A DNA stretch of 14,587 nt from Prevotellaceae bacterium (GCA_031258755.1 JAIRMK010000083.1:1-14587); one strand, 5' to 3'; shown: positions 1-8,420, counted from the first letter of the stretch. The notes: a model not told the origin generated them from the letters alone. Numbers and translations are program-made.

Positions 1-1393
1 CGCGCAGTTCTTCGGGATGATGCGCGTAGTCGTCCACGTAGGTGCAGGTGGGCGTGTGAAGCTGTATGTCGAAGCGCCGCTGCACGCCTGAGAACGTGGC
101 CAACGCCTCACGGAGAAGGACAGCCCCACCCCAACCCTCCCCCAAGGGGAGGGAGGTTTGCTCAAGCCCCTCCTTGCCTTTCCCCCCTCTCCTTAAGGCG
201 TGGGGTGGGGGGTGAGGCTGGGGCTGGGGGGAGGCCGGAGAACGGAGAACGGAACCCTCTTCACTGACCTCACTATGCCTTTCAGTGGCCTCACTACGTC
301 GCTCAGTGACCTCACTGCGCCTTTCAGTGACCTCACTGCGCCCTTCAGTGAGGTCAGTGAGTCTTTCACTGAGGTCAGTGAGTCCTTCACTGAGGTCAGT
401 GAGTCCTTTACTGAGGTCAGTGAGCCCTCCATTGAGACCGTATAAATACGCGGCGGCGGCGGCGGCGACGGCGTTTTCCACGTTCATCCGTCCGGGGACG
501 CCCAGCACACAATCGCGTAAAACCGTATCGAGCAGGTGCAAGTCGAACTTCAGGAGGCCGCTGTCCATCCGCCGGATATTGTCGGCATAGAAATCGCACG
601 GCTGGTCGAGGGCGTAACGGTACACATGCCCCACCCCAGGGGAGGCCGTTTGGGGTAAATCGACGCCCAACTTTATAATCAGCGCGCCGCCGGGCTTCAC
701 CTGGCCGGCAAAGTCGGCAAACGCCTTTTTCACTTCAGCGGCCGTGCCGTAAATGTCGAGGTGGTCGGCGTCGGTGGCCGTGATGACCGCAATGTGCGGA
801 AACAGCTGCAAAAACGAACGGTCGAACTCGTCGGCTTCGGCTACCAGCGCCGGCGCGTCCGACAGCAACAGGTTGCTGCCGTAATTTTTCGAGATGCCGC
901 CGAGGAAGGCCGTGCAGCCGCCGGCCACTTGGGTTAGCAGGTGCGCCAGCAAGGTGGTGATGGTGCTCTTCCCATGCGTGCCGGCCACGGCGAGGGTGGT
1001 CTTCGTGGCCGCAATATGTCCCAGCGCTTTCGAGCGTTTGATAAGGGTGTAGTTATTGTTTTTGAAGTAATTCAACTCGCTGTGTTCCGCCGGCAGCGCG
1101 GGGGTGTAAATCACCAGCGTGTTTTCGGGCGAAGCGGTGAAGGCCGGCGGGATGAGCGCCACGTCATCGTCGTAATGTATGGCCATGCCTTCGTGTTCCA
1201 GCGCGGCGGTCAGTGGCGAGGGGGTGCGGTCGTAGCCGGCCACCTGCGCGCCCGCATGTTTGTAGTAGCGCGCCAGGGCGCTCATGCCGATGCCGCCAAT
1301 GCCGAGGAAGTACACGGCTGACGGGGAACGGGGAACGGAGAACGGAGAAGGGTCTACGGTCAATGGGGAATCTGTATGTATATGGGGTTTCAT
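1..1393 (-). CDS. murC: UDP-N-acetylmuramate--L-alanine ligase MurC (3' end beyond window), with in-frame repeat insertions
   Basis: Cytoplasmic ATP-dependent ligase adding L-Ala to UDP-MurNAc, the first step of stem-peptide synthesis. The frame is open from an ATG at 1393 to the left edge (464 codons). Residues 27-37 give VYFLGIGGIGM (N-terminal nucleotide fold). GTHGKS at 138-143 is the P-loop, ENAVAA at 306-311 the end of the central domain, and SGVQRRFD then DDYAHHPEEL the C-terminal domain. Two parts are abnormal. Residues 1-26 are repeat-derived, and about 103 residues (322-424) of heptapeptide repeats and G/P-rich sequence lie between two helices of the central domain where relatives have a short loop. 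There is no stop or frameshift. The start is uncertain: GTG at 1315 would begin directly at VYFLGIGG, and the next ATG, inside GIGGIGM, would remove the nucleotide loop. Identity is secure; functionality is inferred from intact motifs. Confidence 0.93.
   Translation of the reverse strand, partial: MKPHIHTDSPLTVDPSPFSVPRSPSAVYFLGIGGIGMSALARYYKHAGAQVAGYDRTPSPLTAALEHEGMAIHYDDDVALIPPAFTASPENTLVIYTPALPAEHSELNYFKNNNYTLIKRSKALGHIAATKTTLAVAGTHGKSTITTLLAHLLTQVAGGCTAFLGGISKNYGSNLLLSDAPALVAEADEFDRSFLQLFPHIAVITATDADHLDIYGTAAEVKKAFADFAGQVKPGGALIIKLGVDLPQTASPGVGHVYRYALDQPCDFYADNIRRMDSGLLKFDLHLLDTVLRDCVLGVPGRMNVENAVAAAAAAYLYGLNGGLTDLSKGLTDLSEGLTDLSERLTDLTEGRSEVTERRSEVTERRSEATERHSEVSEEGSVLRSPASPQPQPHPPPHALRRGGKGKEGLEQTSLPLGEGWGGAVLLREALATFSGVQRRFDIQLHTPTCTYVDDYAHHPEELR
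121..238. repeat. G/C-rich palindromic element, long copy inside murC
   Basis: It begins CAGCCCCACCCCAACC and ends GGGGGGAGGCCGG on the plus strand, with inner inverted arms such as CTCCCCCAAGGGGAG. Both ends match the element inside murG (2541-2614) when that one is read on the minus strand, so the two copies face opposite ways relative to their genes. This copy has about 45 extra internal bases. murC reads through it without a stop, giving G/P/R-rich peptide that includes LPLGEGWGG. Confidence 0.8.
236..252. repeat. GGAGAAC heptamers, two copies, in the murC insert
   Basis: Two tandem GGAGAAC units followed by GG join the palindromic element to the 21-bp array. The same heptamer forms longer arrays at the murC 5' end, inside murG and at the murG 3' end. 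Seven is not a multiple of three, so gain or loss of one unit would shift the murC frame. Confidence 0.75.
260..427 (-). repeat. Eight-unit 21-bp tandem array coding heptapeptide repeats in MurC
   Basis: Eight units of exactly 21 bp are read in frame as heptapeptides: GLTDLSK, GLTDLSE twice, RLTDLTE, GRSEVTE, RRSEVTE, RRSEATE and RHSEVSE (MurC residues 323-378). Most units hold a short palindrome such as TCACTGA-CC-TCAGTGA. On the coding strand the first four units carry TGACCTCA. The last four carry its reverse complement TGAGGTCA, with one variant (TGAGGCCA). The array is therefore also a large imperfect inverted repeat centred near 343/344. Confidence 0.9.
628..648. repeat. Possible collapsed copy of the palindromic element in murC
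   Basis: GCCCCACCCCAG is directly followed by GGGAGGCCG. The first 12 bases match the left end and the last 9 match the right end of the murG palindromic element, with the whole middle missing. It codes part of ASPGVGH in MurC, in a surface-type segment where family alignments vary. The match is short and GC-rich, so chance is possible. Confidence 0.4.
1323..1350. repeat. Four heptamers at the murC 5' end
   Basis: GGGGAAC, GGGGAAC, GGAGAAC and GGAGAAG lie in tandem on the plus strand. On the coding strand they fall between the only upstream in-frame ATG (1393) and the conserved start of the MurC fold, and code part of PSPFSVPRSPS. They seem to have replaced the native N-terminal codons. Confidence 0.8.
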
Positions 1394-1395
1394 CC

Positions 1396-1449
1396 TTTAC
1401 TGTTTACTGTTTACTGTTTACTGTTTACTGTTTTACTGTTCTTTTACTG
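1396..1449. repeat. TTTACTG heptamer array in the murC leader
   Basis: Five perfect TTTACTG copies (1396-1430) are followed by two degenerate ones to 1449. On the transcribed strand this is a run of CAGTAAA ending two bases before the murC ATG at 1393. Every unit holds a TAA, so stops occur in all three frames. The TAA that ends the upstream four-helix-bundle gene (1444-1446) is itself part of a degenerate unit. Confidence 0.9.
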
Positions 1450-1815
1450 TTTCTTTTCATTGTCTTTCTTCCGGGTTTCGATTAAGCGGTAAAGCATGGC
1501 CGAAACTTTCTTATAGCGCTCTATCATATCCAAACTTTTATCTTTCGGCACATATTTTAATTCAATAGCCAAATACAAAAACGTTCTTACTTCAGCGGAA
1601 GAGCCACGCGCAATATAGAAAAACTGGATGGCTTCCTTGTTTGTCTGACGTTCATCTCCCTCTGCAATATTAACCGGAACAGACACGCATGCACGCTGTA
1701 TCTGGTCTCTAAAAGCATAATCTTTACACTCTTTAAATAACTCATAAATAGCAAGACTTAAACGCATGGATAATTTCCATACCTCCAAATCCTCAAACTT
1801 ACCATAACTTTTCAT
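1444..1815 (-). CDS. Four-helix-bundle protein, S23 / 23S-rRNA intervening-sequence family
   Basis: A 123-residue protein with the family pattern FEDLEVWK near the N-terminus, DQIQRACVSVPVNIAEG in the middle, then FFYIARGSSAEVRTFL and a basic C-terminus (about residues 6-115). The family is known from ORFs within intervening sequences of 23S rRNA genes in Leptospira and others, and as stand-alone genes; it is related in fold to the Avd accessory protein of diversity-generating retroelements. Its molecular role is not established. Here it sits between murG and murC in the same orientation, about 98 bp after murG and 50 bp before murC, a place where dcw clusters have no such gene. It looks more AT-rich than its neighbours and is bracketed by repeats, which suggests acquisition. 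Its last codons merge into the TTTACTG array. ATG at 1815 is the natural start. Confidence 0.85.
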   Translation of the reverse strand: MKSYGKFEDLEVWKLSMRLSLAIYELFKECKDYAFRDQIQRACVSVPVNIAEGDERQTNKEAIQFFYIARGSSAEVRTFLYLAIELKYVPKDKSLDMIERYKKVSAMLYRLIETRKKDNEKKQ

Positions 1816-1868
1816 AGCATTACTACTTATTATTCACAAACTTTTATCCACTCCCCCTTTCTCCGAAT

Positions 1869-1891
1869 GGGGCGACCGCGAGAGTCGCCCC
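1869..1891. repeat. Inverted repeat GGGGCGAC / GTCGCCCC between murG and the four-helix-bundle gene
   Basis: Perfect 8-bp arms (1869-1876 and 1884-1891) enclose a 7-base loop, CGCGAGA. There is no T-run on either side, so an intrinsic terminator is unlikely. It looks like a dispersed palindromic repeat. As RNA it could still mark an mRNA processing point between murG and the inserted gene. Confidence 0.65.
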
Positions 1892-1914
1892 TACATCGTC
1901 ACCTCTCCATATCA

Positions 1915-3114
<1,200 letters not shown>

Positions 3115-3129
3115 TGTTTCGCCCACCAG

Positions 3130-4296
3130 TCAATCTCCCTGTTCCGTTTTATTTTTTTCAATAATGTTTCTTTCTTCGGTCGCACGGCTTACCGCAAGGA
3201 CTATTCCCAGCGAGAAGCTAATGCTAAGCAGCGAACTCCCGCCAAGACTCACCAAGGGCAAAGGCTGTCCCGTGACCGGCGTCAGCCCCACCGCCACGCA
3301 CATGTTCAGCATAGCCTGAAATACGACCGACAGCACAAAGCCGAGTACAATCAGCATCGAAAAAACCCGCGTACAGGAGCGTGCAATGACCACCGCCCTG
3401 AACAACAGCACAAGATAAACGACAAGCACGCCTGTGCCGCCCACAAGGCCGTATTCTTCAATAATAACAGCGTAAATGAAATCGGAATACGCCTGCGAAA
3501 GGACATAGCGTTGCGTGCTGCGTCCCGGCCCTTTCCCGACAATCCCCCCGGTGGCTATCGCCATTTCCGAATAATCGATTTGTTCGTCTTTTCTATTTTT
3601 GTTTCCGTCAGCGGCATCGTCCGCGCTCAGGAAATCCGCTATGCGGTTCAAAGCCGTCCCGGAGCGTGGGAGAAGCTGCGTGGTAGCGCCGTCGGCGAAG
3701 TACAGGCCTACAACTGCAACCGCAATGATGACCGTTCGGAGCAAGAACGCCGCTTTAATTTCGCCGACAACTAAAATAAGGAACACCACCATCAGGAGAA
3801 GCAGCGCCGCCGATGTGCTGCTCCACAGGATAAGAAGAAAGACAACCGCCACAGGCGCCAGAATTTTCCATGCAAATTCCTTAAAGGAACTCAGCGCCTC
3901 GCTCTCCATGACCTTTGCCAAGTAAAGGATGACGCCGATTTTAGCGAAATCGGCCGGATTAAAGGTGATGCCGAACAGGGATATAGCCCGCGTAGCGCCA
4001 CGTATCTCTTCGCCGATAAACGGAGTGATGATGAGTAATACGACGCTAACTGTCAAAAACGGAATAGCCAGCTGCCGGTACCAGCCAATGGGAATACGGT
4101 GCGACAAATAAATAGCGGCAAAACTTGCGAGCACCAAAGCGCTCTGCTTGAGCAGCGGCATCATGAAAGCTTCCTTTGCACCAACCGACGAATAAATGGC
4201 CAGTATCGACAAAAGGCACAGTAATGCTATCATTAGCCAAATAACTTTATCGCCTTTAATTTTTTTTGAAAAAGATTTTATCATAACACCCGCCAT
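3130..4296 (-). CDS. ftsW: Septal peptidoglycan polymerase FtsW (SEDS family)
   Basis: Polytopic SEDS glycosyltransferase that polymerises lipid II at the septum together with its class B PBP partner, FtsI. 388 residues with about ten hydrophobic segments. Conserved stretches: RGATRAISLFGITFNPADFAK at about 99-119, GGIVGKGPGRS at 250-260, the extracytoplasmic-loop motif AYSDFIYAVIIEE with the candidate catalytic Asp272, and PVTGQPLPLVSLGGSS at 340-355. Length is normal for the family and no repeat inserts are seen. A second ATG four codons in (4284) could be the start. It lies 6 bp after the murD stop and 15 bp before the murG ATG, consistent with one transcript. Confidence 0.96.
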   Translation of the reverse strand: MAGVMIKSFSKKIKGDKVIWLMIALLCLLSILAIYSSVGAKEAFMMPLLKQSALVLASFAAIYLSHRIPIGWYRQLAIPFLTVSVVLLIITPFIGEEIRGATRAISLFGITFNPADFAKIGVILYLAKVMESEALSSFKEFAWKILAPVAVVFLLILWSSTSAALLLLMVVFLILVVGEIKAAFLLRTVIIAVAVVGLYFADGATTQLLPRSGTALNRIADFLSADDAADGNKNRKDEQIDYSEMAIATGGIVGKGPGRSTQRYVLSQAYSDFIYAVIIEEYGLVGGTGVLVVYLVLLFRAVVIARSCTRVFSMLIVLGFVLSVVFQAMLNMCVAVGLTPVTGQPLPLVSLGGSSLLSISFSLGIVLAVSRATEERNIIEKNKTEQGD

Positions 4297-4302
4297 TAAA
4301 AG

Positions 4303-5637
4303 TTAGAGATTACGTACCGCTTCTTTAAATTGACACCCACGGTCTTTATAATTTTTGAACAAATCGAAACTCGCACAGGCCGGCGAGAGCAATACGGTAT
4401 CGCCCGGCGTGGCCAGTGTATAGGCCGTTTTCACGGCGTCGGCCGCCGAAAGCACATCCACCATGGAGGGAACAAGATTGCCAAACGCACGGTGCAACTT
4501 TTCATTATCCACACCAAGACAAATAATAGCCTTTACTTTTTCTTTCACCACGTCGAACAATTCACTGTAATCATTCCCTTTATCCGTGCCGCCGGCAATC
4601 CACACCACGCCGGTGGTCATACTTTCCAGCGCATACCACGCCGCATTCACATTGGTGGCCTTGCTGTCGTTCACGTAAAGCACATCGCGCACTTTCAGCA
4701 CGGCCTCGAGGCGATGCTCCACGCCTTTAAACGTCATGAGGCTTTCGCGGATTACGTCGTTCTTTATTTTAAGCACCTGCCCCGCCACCGCCGCCGCCAT
4801 AGAGTTATAGACGTTATGCCTGCCTTGCAGCGACAGTTCCTGCAACAACATCGAAAATTCGCAATTGCGGTAACGCGCACGCAATTTGTCGTGCTCCACA
4901 AACGCGCCCTGCGCCACTTCGCCGGTTTGCGAAAACGGCAGTTGCTGGGCCTTCAGTAAAATTTTATTCAAGTGTGCCATAGTAACTTCATCATCTGAAC
5001 AAAAAATGAAACAATCGTCTTCCGACATATTTTGTGTGATGCGGAACTTTGAGTTTACGTAGTTCTGCATGTTATGGTCGTAGCGGTCTAAATGGTCGGG
5101 CGTGATATTGAGCAATACGGCGATGTCGGCCTTGAAGTCGTACATTCCGTCGAGTTGAAAGCTACTGATCTCTAATACGTAGTAGTCGAAATTTTCCGTA
5201 GCCACCTGATAGGCGTAACTCTTTCCGATGTTTCCGCCCAGTCCCACATTCAATCCGGCATTCTTCAGCAGGAAATAAATAATCGAGGTAGTGGTTGTTT
5301 TTCCATTGCTTCCGGTGATGCATATTTTTTTCGCACTGCTGTGGCGTCCGGCAAATTCAATTTCGGAAATCACCGGCGTGCCTTGCGCCAGCAGGGTTGC
5401 AACCACCGGCGCCGTGTCGGGAATACCGGGACTTTTTATTACTTCATCGGCGTTATATATTAAATCTTCCGTGTGTTTTCCTTCTTCAAAGGCGATGTCA
5501 TATTGCTGTAACATGCTCCTGTAGTCGTCCTGCAACGCGCCCGAGTCGGACAAAAAAACGTCAAACCCCTTGACTTTCGCCAAGACTGCCGCACCCATGC
5601 CGCTTTCTCCTCCACCAAGAACCACCACTCTTTTCAT
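4303..5637 (-). CDS. murD: UDP-N-acetylmuramoyl-L-alanine--D-glutamate ligase MurD
   Basis: Cytoplasmic ATP-dependent ligase adding D-Glu to UDP-MurNAc-L-Ala. 444 residues, normal length. VVVLGGGESGMG at 4-15 forms the N-terminal UDP-binding fold, GSNGKTTTT at 109-117 the P-loop, NITPDHLDRY about 177-186, EHRLE at 307-311, NDSKATN at 323-329 and SPACASFD at 418-425. The reading frame is open further upstream to 5901, but that part overlaps mraY and has no MurD homology. ATG 5637 is chosen because it lies two bases after the mraY stop and starts exactly at the conserved MKRVVVLGGGESG. Confidence 0.97.
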   Translation of the reverse strand: MKRVVVLGGGESGMGAAVLAKVKGFDVFLSDSGALQDDYRSMLQQYDIAFEEGKHTEDLIYNADEVIKSPGIPDTAPVVATLLAQGTPVISEIEFAGRHSSAKKICITGSNGKTTTTSIIYFLLKNAGLNVGLGGNIGKSYAYQVATENFDYYVLEISSFQLDGMYDFKADIAVLLNITPDHLDRYDHNMQNYVNSKFRITQNMSEDDCFIFCSDDEVTMAHLNKILLKAQQLPFSQTGEVAQGAFVEHDKLRARYRNCEFSMLLQELSLQGRHNVYNSMAAAVAGQVLKIKNDVIRESLMTFKGVEHRLEAVLKVRDVLYVNDSKATNVNAAWYALESMTTGVVWIAGGTDKGNDYSELFDVVKEKVKAIICLGVDNEKLHRAFGNLVPSMVDVLSAADAVKTAYTLATPGDTVLLSPACASFDLFKNYKDRGCQFKEAVRNL

Positions 5638-5639
5638 GC

Positions 5640-6923
5640 CTATCGTACTTTTAAAGTTACTACTGTTAATACCGCCAACAAAATGGCCACGATAAAAAAG
5701 CGCATCACAATTTTCGCTTCCGGCAAAGCCTGCGCCGGCCGCTGGATTAAAGCCGGAATATCGCCCCTCTTCTTCTGAAAATGATGATGCAGGGGCGTCA
5801 TTTTGAATATCCGGCGGCCTTCGCCGTACTTGCGTTTCGTGTACTTGAAATAGGCCACCTGCATGACCACCGAAAGGCTCTCCACAAAGAAAATTCCGCA
5901 CAATACCGGAATCAACAATTCTTTGCGCACCACAATGGCAAACACCGCTATAATCGCGCCGATGCTAAGGCTTCCGGTATCGCCCATGAACACCTGCGCC
6001 GGATAGGAATTATACCACAGAAAGCCAATCAGCGCACCGATAAATGCCGCCATAAACACCACCAGTTCGCCGCTTCGCGGGATGTACATGATGTTAAGAT
6101 AGTCGGCATAAATGATGTTGCCCGACAGGTAGGCGAATATGCCCAACACCACGCCTATAATAATGGAAACGCCCGGCAACAGGCCGTCCATGCCGTCGGT
6201 GAGGTTGGCGCCGTTCGACACCGCCACAATAATAAATACCACCGCCAGCGCGTATATAATCCAACCCACAAGGCCTGAATATTCGCCGGATACAGGCGAC
6301 AACCACCGGTAGTCAAATTCATTTTCCTTTACAAACGGAATGGTGGTTTCGGTGGTTTTACTTTCGGACACATATATCGTTTTTTGTTCGGCGCCGCCTA
6401 CCACTTCGGTTTGCGCATCGGGCGCATTTTTCTCCACCCGCTCGCAAATTACCACATCGTCGCAAAAGTACATGGTGGAAGCCACAATCAGCCCCAGCCC
6501 TACTTGTCCGATAATTTTGAAACGACCATGCAGCCCGTCCTTATTTTTGCGAAATACTTTGATGTAGTCATCCAAAAAACCAATGCACCCCATCCACACG
6601 GTGGAAACAATCATGAGCTGCACATACACATTCAGCAGGTTGCCGAACAACAATACCGGCGCCAGAATAGACAACAAGATGATAATTCCGCCGGTAGTGG
6701 GTGTGCCTTTCTTCGCCATCTGGCCTTCGAGACCGAGGTCGCGAATTTCCTCGCCTATTTGCTTCCGCTGCAAAAAGCGGATGATATATTTTCCGAATAT
6801 CCAGGCAATCAAAAGCGCAAACAACGTCGCCAACGCTGCCCGAAACGACAGGTAGCGAAACAATCCCGACCCCGGAAAATCAATCAGGCTTTTATTTAAA
6901 TATTCAAACAGGTGATACAGCAT
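5640..6923 (-). CDS. mraY: Phospho-MurNAc-pentapeptide transferase MraY
   Basis: Integral membrane enzyme transferring phospho-MurNAc-pentapeptide to undecaprenyl phosphate to make lipid I. 427 residues with about ten membrane segments. Catalytic and signature motifs: the DDY of FLDDYIK at 118-120, NGANLTDGMDGL at 237-248, MGDTGSLS at 313-320 and MTPLHHHFQKK at 375-385. An extra loop (about 155-210, including SESKTTETTIPF and NEFDYRWL) makes it longer than the enzyme of proteobacteria; this is usual in Bacteroidota and not related to the repeats near murC. The start overlaps the 3' end of murE by 28 bp, suggesting translational coupling. Confidence 0.97.
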   Translation of the reverse strand: MLYHLFEYLNKSLIDFPGSGLFRYLSFRAALATLFALLIAWIFGKYIIRFLQRKQIGEEIRDLGLEGQMAKKGTPTTGGIIILLSILAPVLLFGNLLNVYVQLMIVSTVWMGCIGFLDDYIKVFRKNKDGLHGRFKIIGQVGLGLIVASTMYFCDDVVICERVEKNAPDAQTEVVGGAEQKTIYVSESKTTETTIPFVKENEFDYRWLSPVSGEYSGLVGWIIYALAVVFIIVAVSNGANLTDGMDGLLPGVSIIIGVVLGIFAYLSGNIIYADYLNIMYIPRSGELVVFMAAFIGALIGFLWYNSYPAQVFMGDTGSLSIGAIIAVFAIVVRKELLIPVLCGIFFVESLSVVMQVAYFKYTKRKYGEGRRIFKMTPLHHHFQKKRGDIPALIQRPAQALPEAKIVMRFFIVAILLAVLTVVTLKVR

Positions 6924-8356
6924 AGAAAAACTTCCTTATCATCAAAATGTGTTTGTACTCCTTTAACTTCTTGATACGCCTCATGGCCTTTGCCCGCAAT
7001 AAGCAGAATATCTCCGGGACGCGACAGGTGAATGGCCGTGTTAATGGCTTCGCGCCGGTCGGCAATGCGAATAGCCCGCGACAACTCATCGGCCGAGAGC
7101 CCCGCATACATGTCGTCAAGGATGGCATTGGGGTCTTCATTGCGCGGATTGTCGGACGTGAACACCACTTTATCGCTGCCGGCGGCGGCAATACGCGCCA
7201 TCAGCGGACGCTTGGTCTTGTCGCGGTTACCGCCGCATCCCACCACGGTAATCAGGCGTTGTTCGTCATGCCGGATATCGTTAATCGTGTCAATCACGTT
7301 CTGCAACGCATCGGGCGTATGGGCATAGTCAATAATGGCGATGATATTATTCTTTCCCTGTACCACCTCAAAGCGGCCGCTCACCGGCTCCATGCCGCTG
7401 AGCAAACGCAACGTTTCATGCTTATCGACGCCTAACAACTGTGCGGCAGCATACACCAGCAACAGGTTGTAGGCATTAAACCGCCCGGTAAAACGGCTCC
7501 ACACATCCACGCCGTCAACATGAAGTTGCATCCCCTCAAAGGAATTTTCGATGATGCGGCAATGGAAGTCGGCCAACGTGTGCAGTGAATAAGTTTTCAC
7601 CTTTGCCTTTGTGTTCTGCACCATTGTGCGACCATTGCGGTCGTCAAGGTTTATCAATGCAAAGGCCGACGCAGGCAGGGCGTCAAAAAACATTTTCTTC
7701 GCCTTTATATAAGCCTCAAATGTTTTATGATAATCGAGGTGGTCGTGCGTGATGTTTGAAAACAGCGCTCCATTGAACTCCAGGCCTGCAATGCGGTGCT
7801 GTATGACGGCGTGCGAACTCACTTCCATAAAGCAATACGTGCAGCCGGCATCCACCATGTCGGCCATGAGGCGTTGTATTTGCAGGGCGTCGGGCGTTGT
7901 GCGGTCGGCCTTCACCTTTTTATCGTCAATATAATTGGCCACGGTGGAAAGCAGTCCCACCTTATGGCCCAACGCGCGGAACAGGCGGTAGAGCAAGGTC
8001 GCCGTAGTGGTCTTGCCATTGGTGCCGGTGACGCCCACCAGCGTCAACCGTTTCGAGGGACGGCCGTAAAATTCGGCAGCCATAAGGCCCATGGCATAAT
8101 GGCTGTCGGGCACTTCGATGTAGCACACCTTCTCGTCGCACGATGCGGGGATATGCTCGCACACCACCGCCGCCGCGCCTTTCGCCACCACGTCGGAAAT
8201 AAAATCATGACCGTCGGCGGCCTCCCCTTTCAGCGCAAAGAAGAGCTGCCCCGGCGTCACCCGGCGCGAATCAAATCCCAGTGACGCAATGTCACAGTCT
8301 GCCCTCCCCTTTACTCTCGCAGGGTTTACAGCATCTATGAGGCAACGCACATTCAT
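6896..8356 (-). CDS. murE: UDP-MurNAc-tripeptide synthetase MurE, meso-DAP type
   Basis: Cytoplasmic ATP-dependent ligase adding the third residue of the stem peptide. 486 residues. GVTGTNGKTTTATLL at 108-122 is the P-loop, EVSSHAV about 178-184, NITHDHLDYH at 201-210, DYAHTPDAL at 343-351, and SDNPRNEDP at 401-409 carries DNPR (402-405), the signature of meso-diaminopimelate-adding enzymes. KGHEAYQ at 456-462 follows. The C-terminus (FLCCITCLNI) runs over the start of mraY. ATG 8356 begins the normal N-terminus; upstream is a 64-bp gap with an octamer array rather than the few bases typical of this operon. Confidence 0.97.
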   Translation of the reverse strand: MNVRCLIDAVNPARVKGRADCDIASLGFDSRRVTPGQLFFALKGEAADGHDFISDVVAKGAAAVVCEHIPASCDEKVCYIEVPDSHYAMGLMAAEFYGRPSKRLTLVGVTGTNGKTTTATLLYRLFRALGHKVGLLSTVANYIDDKKVKADRTTPDALQIQRLMADMVDAGCTYCFMEVSSHAVIQHRIAGLEFNGALFSNITHDHLDYHKTFEAYIKAKKMFFDALPASAFALINLDDRNGRTMVQNTKAKVKTYSLHTLADFHCRIIENSFEGMQLHVDGVDVWSRFTGRFNAYNLLLVYAAAQLLGVDKHETLRLLSGMEPVSGRFEVVQGKNNIIAIIDYAHTPDALQNVIDTINDIRHDEQRLITVVGCGGNRDKTKRPLMARIAAAGSDKVVFTSDNPRNEDPNAILDDMYAGLSADELSRAIRIADRREAINTAIHLSRPGDILLIAGKGHEAYQEVKGVQTHFDDKEVFLCCITCLNI

Positions 8357-8360
8357 CTCT

Positions 8361-8420
8361 TATCTAATAATCTTTCGTCTAACAATCTAATAGTCTATTT
8401 TCTAATAATCTAACAATCTA
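8361..8420. repeat. Degenerate octamer array in the ftsI-murE gap
   Basis: On the transcribed strand the gap consists largely of GATTGTTA/GATTATTA-type octamers with a few shorter variants (about six recognisable units), from just after the ftsI stop to a few bases before the murE ATG. It forms an AT-rich untranslated spacer within the operon. No promoter or terminator is evident in it. Confidence 0.65.

Noticed and set aside
260..427. CRISPR-like repeat array
   Set aside because: The units are contiguous 21-bp tandem repeats with no unique spacers, no cas genes are near, and the array is an in-frame part of murC.
1..1393. murC as a pseudogene split by the repeats
   Set aside because: The reading frame was followed base by base from 1393 to 2 without a stop or frameshift, and both the N- and C-terminal MurC motifs are in the same frame.
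1444..1815. Diversity-generating retroelement (Avd-like four-helix bundle)
   Set aside because: No reverse transcriptase and no template/variable repeat pair with adenine-biased differences are present in the window, and the protein fits the S23/IVS branch better.
5638..5901. N-terminal extension of MurD
   Set aside because: The open frame continues upstream but overlaps the mraY 3' end and codes nothing like MurD. The ATG at 5637 matches the family N-terminus.
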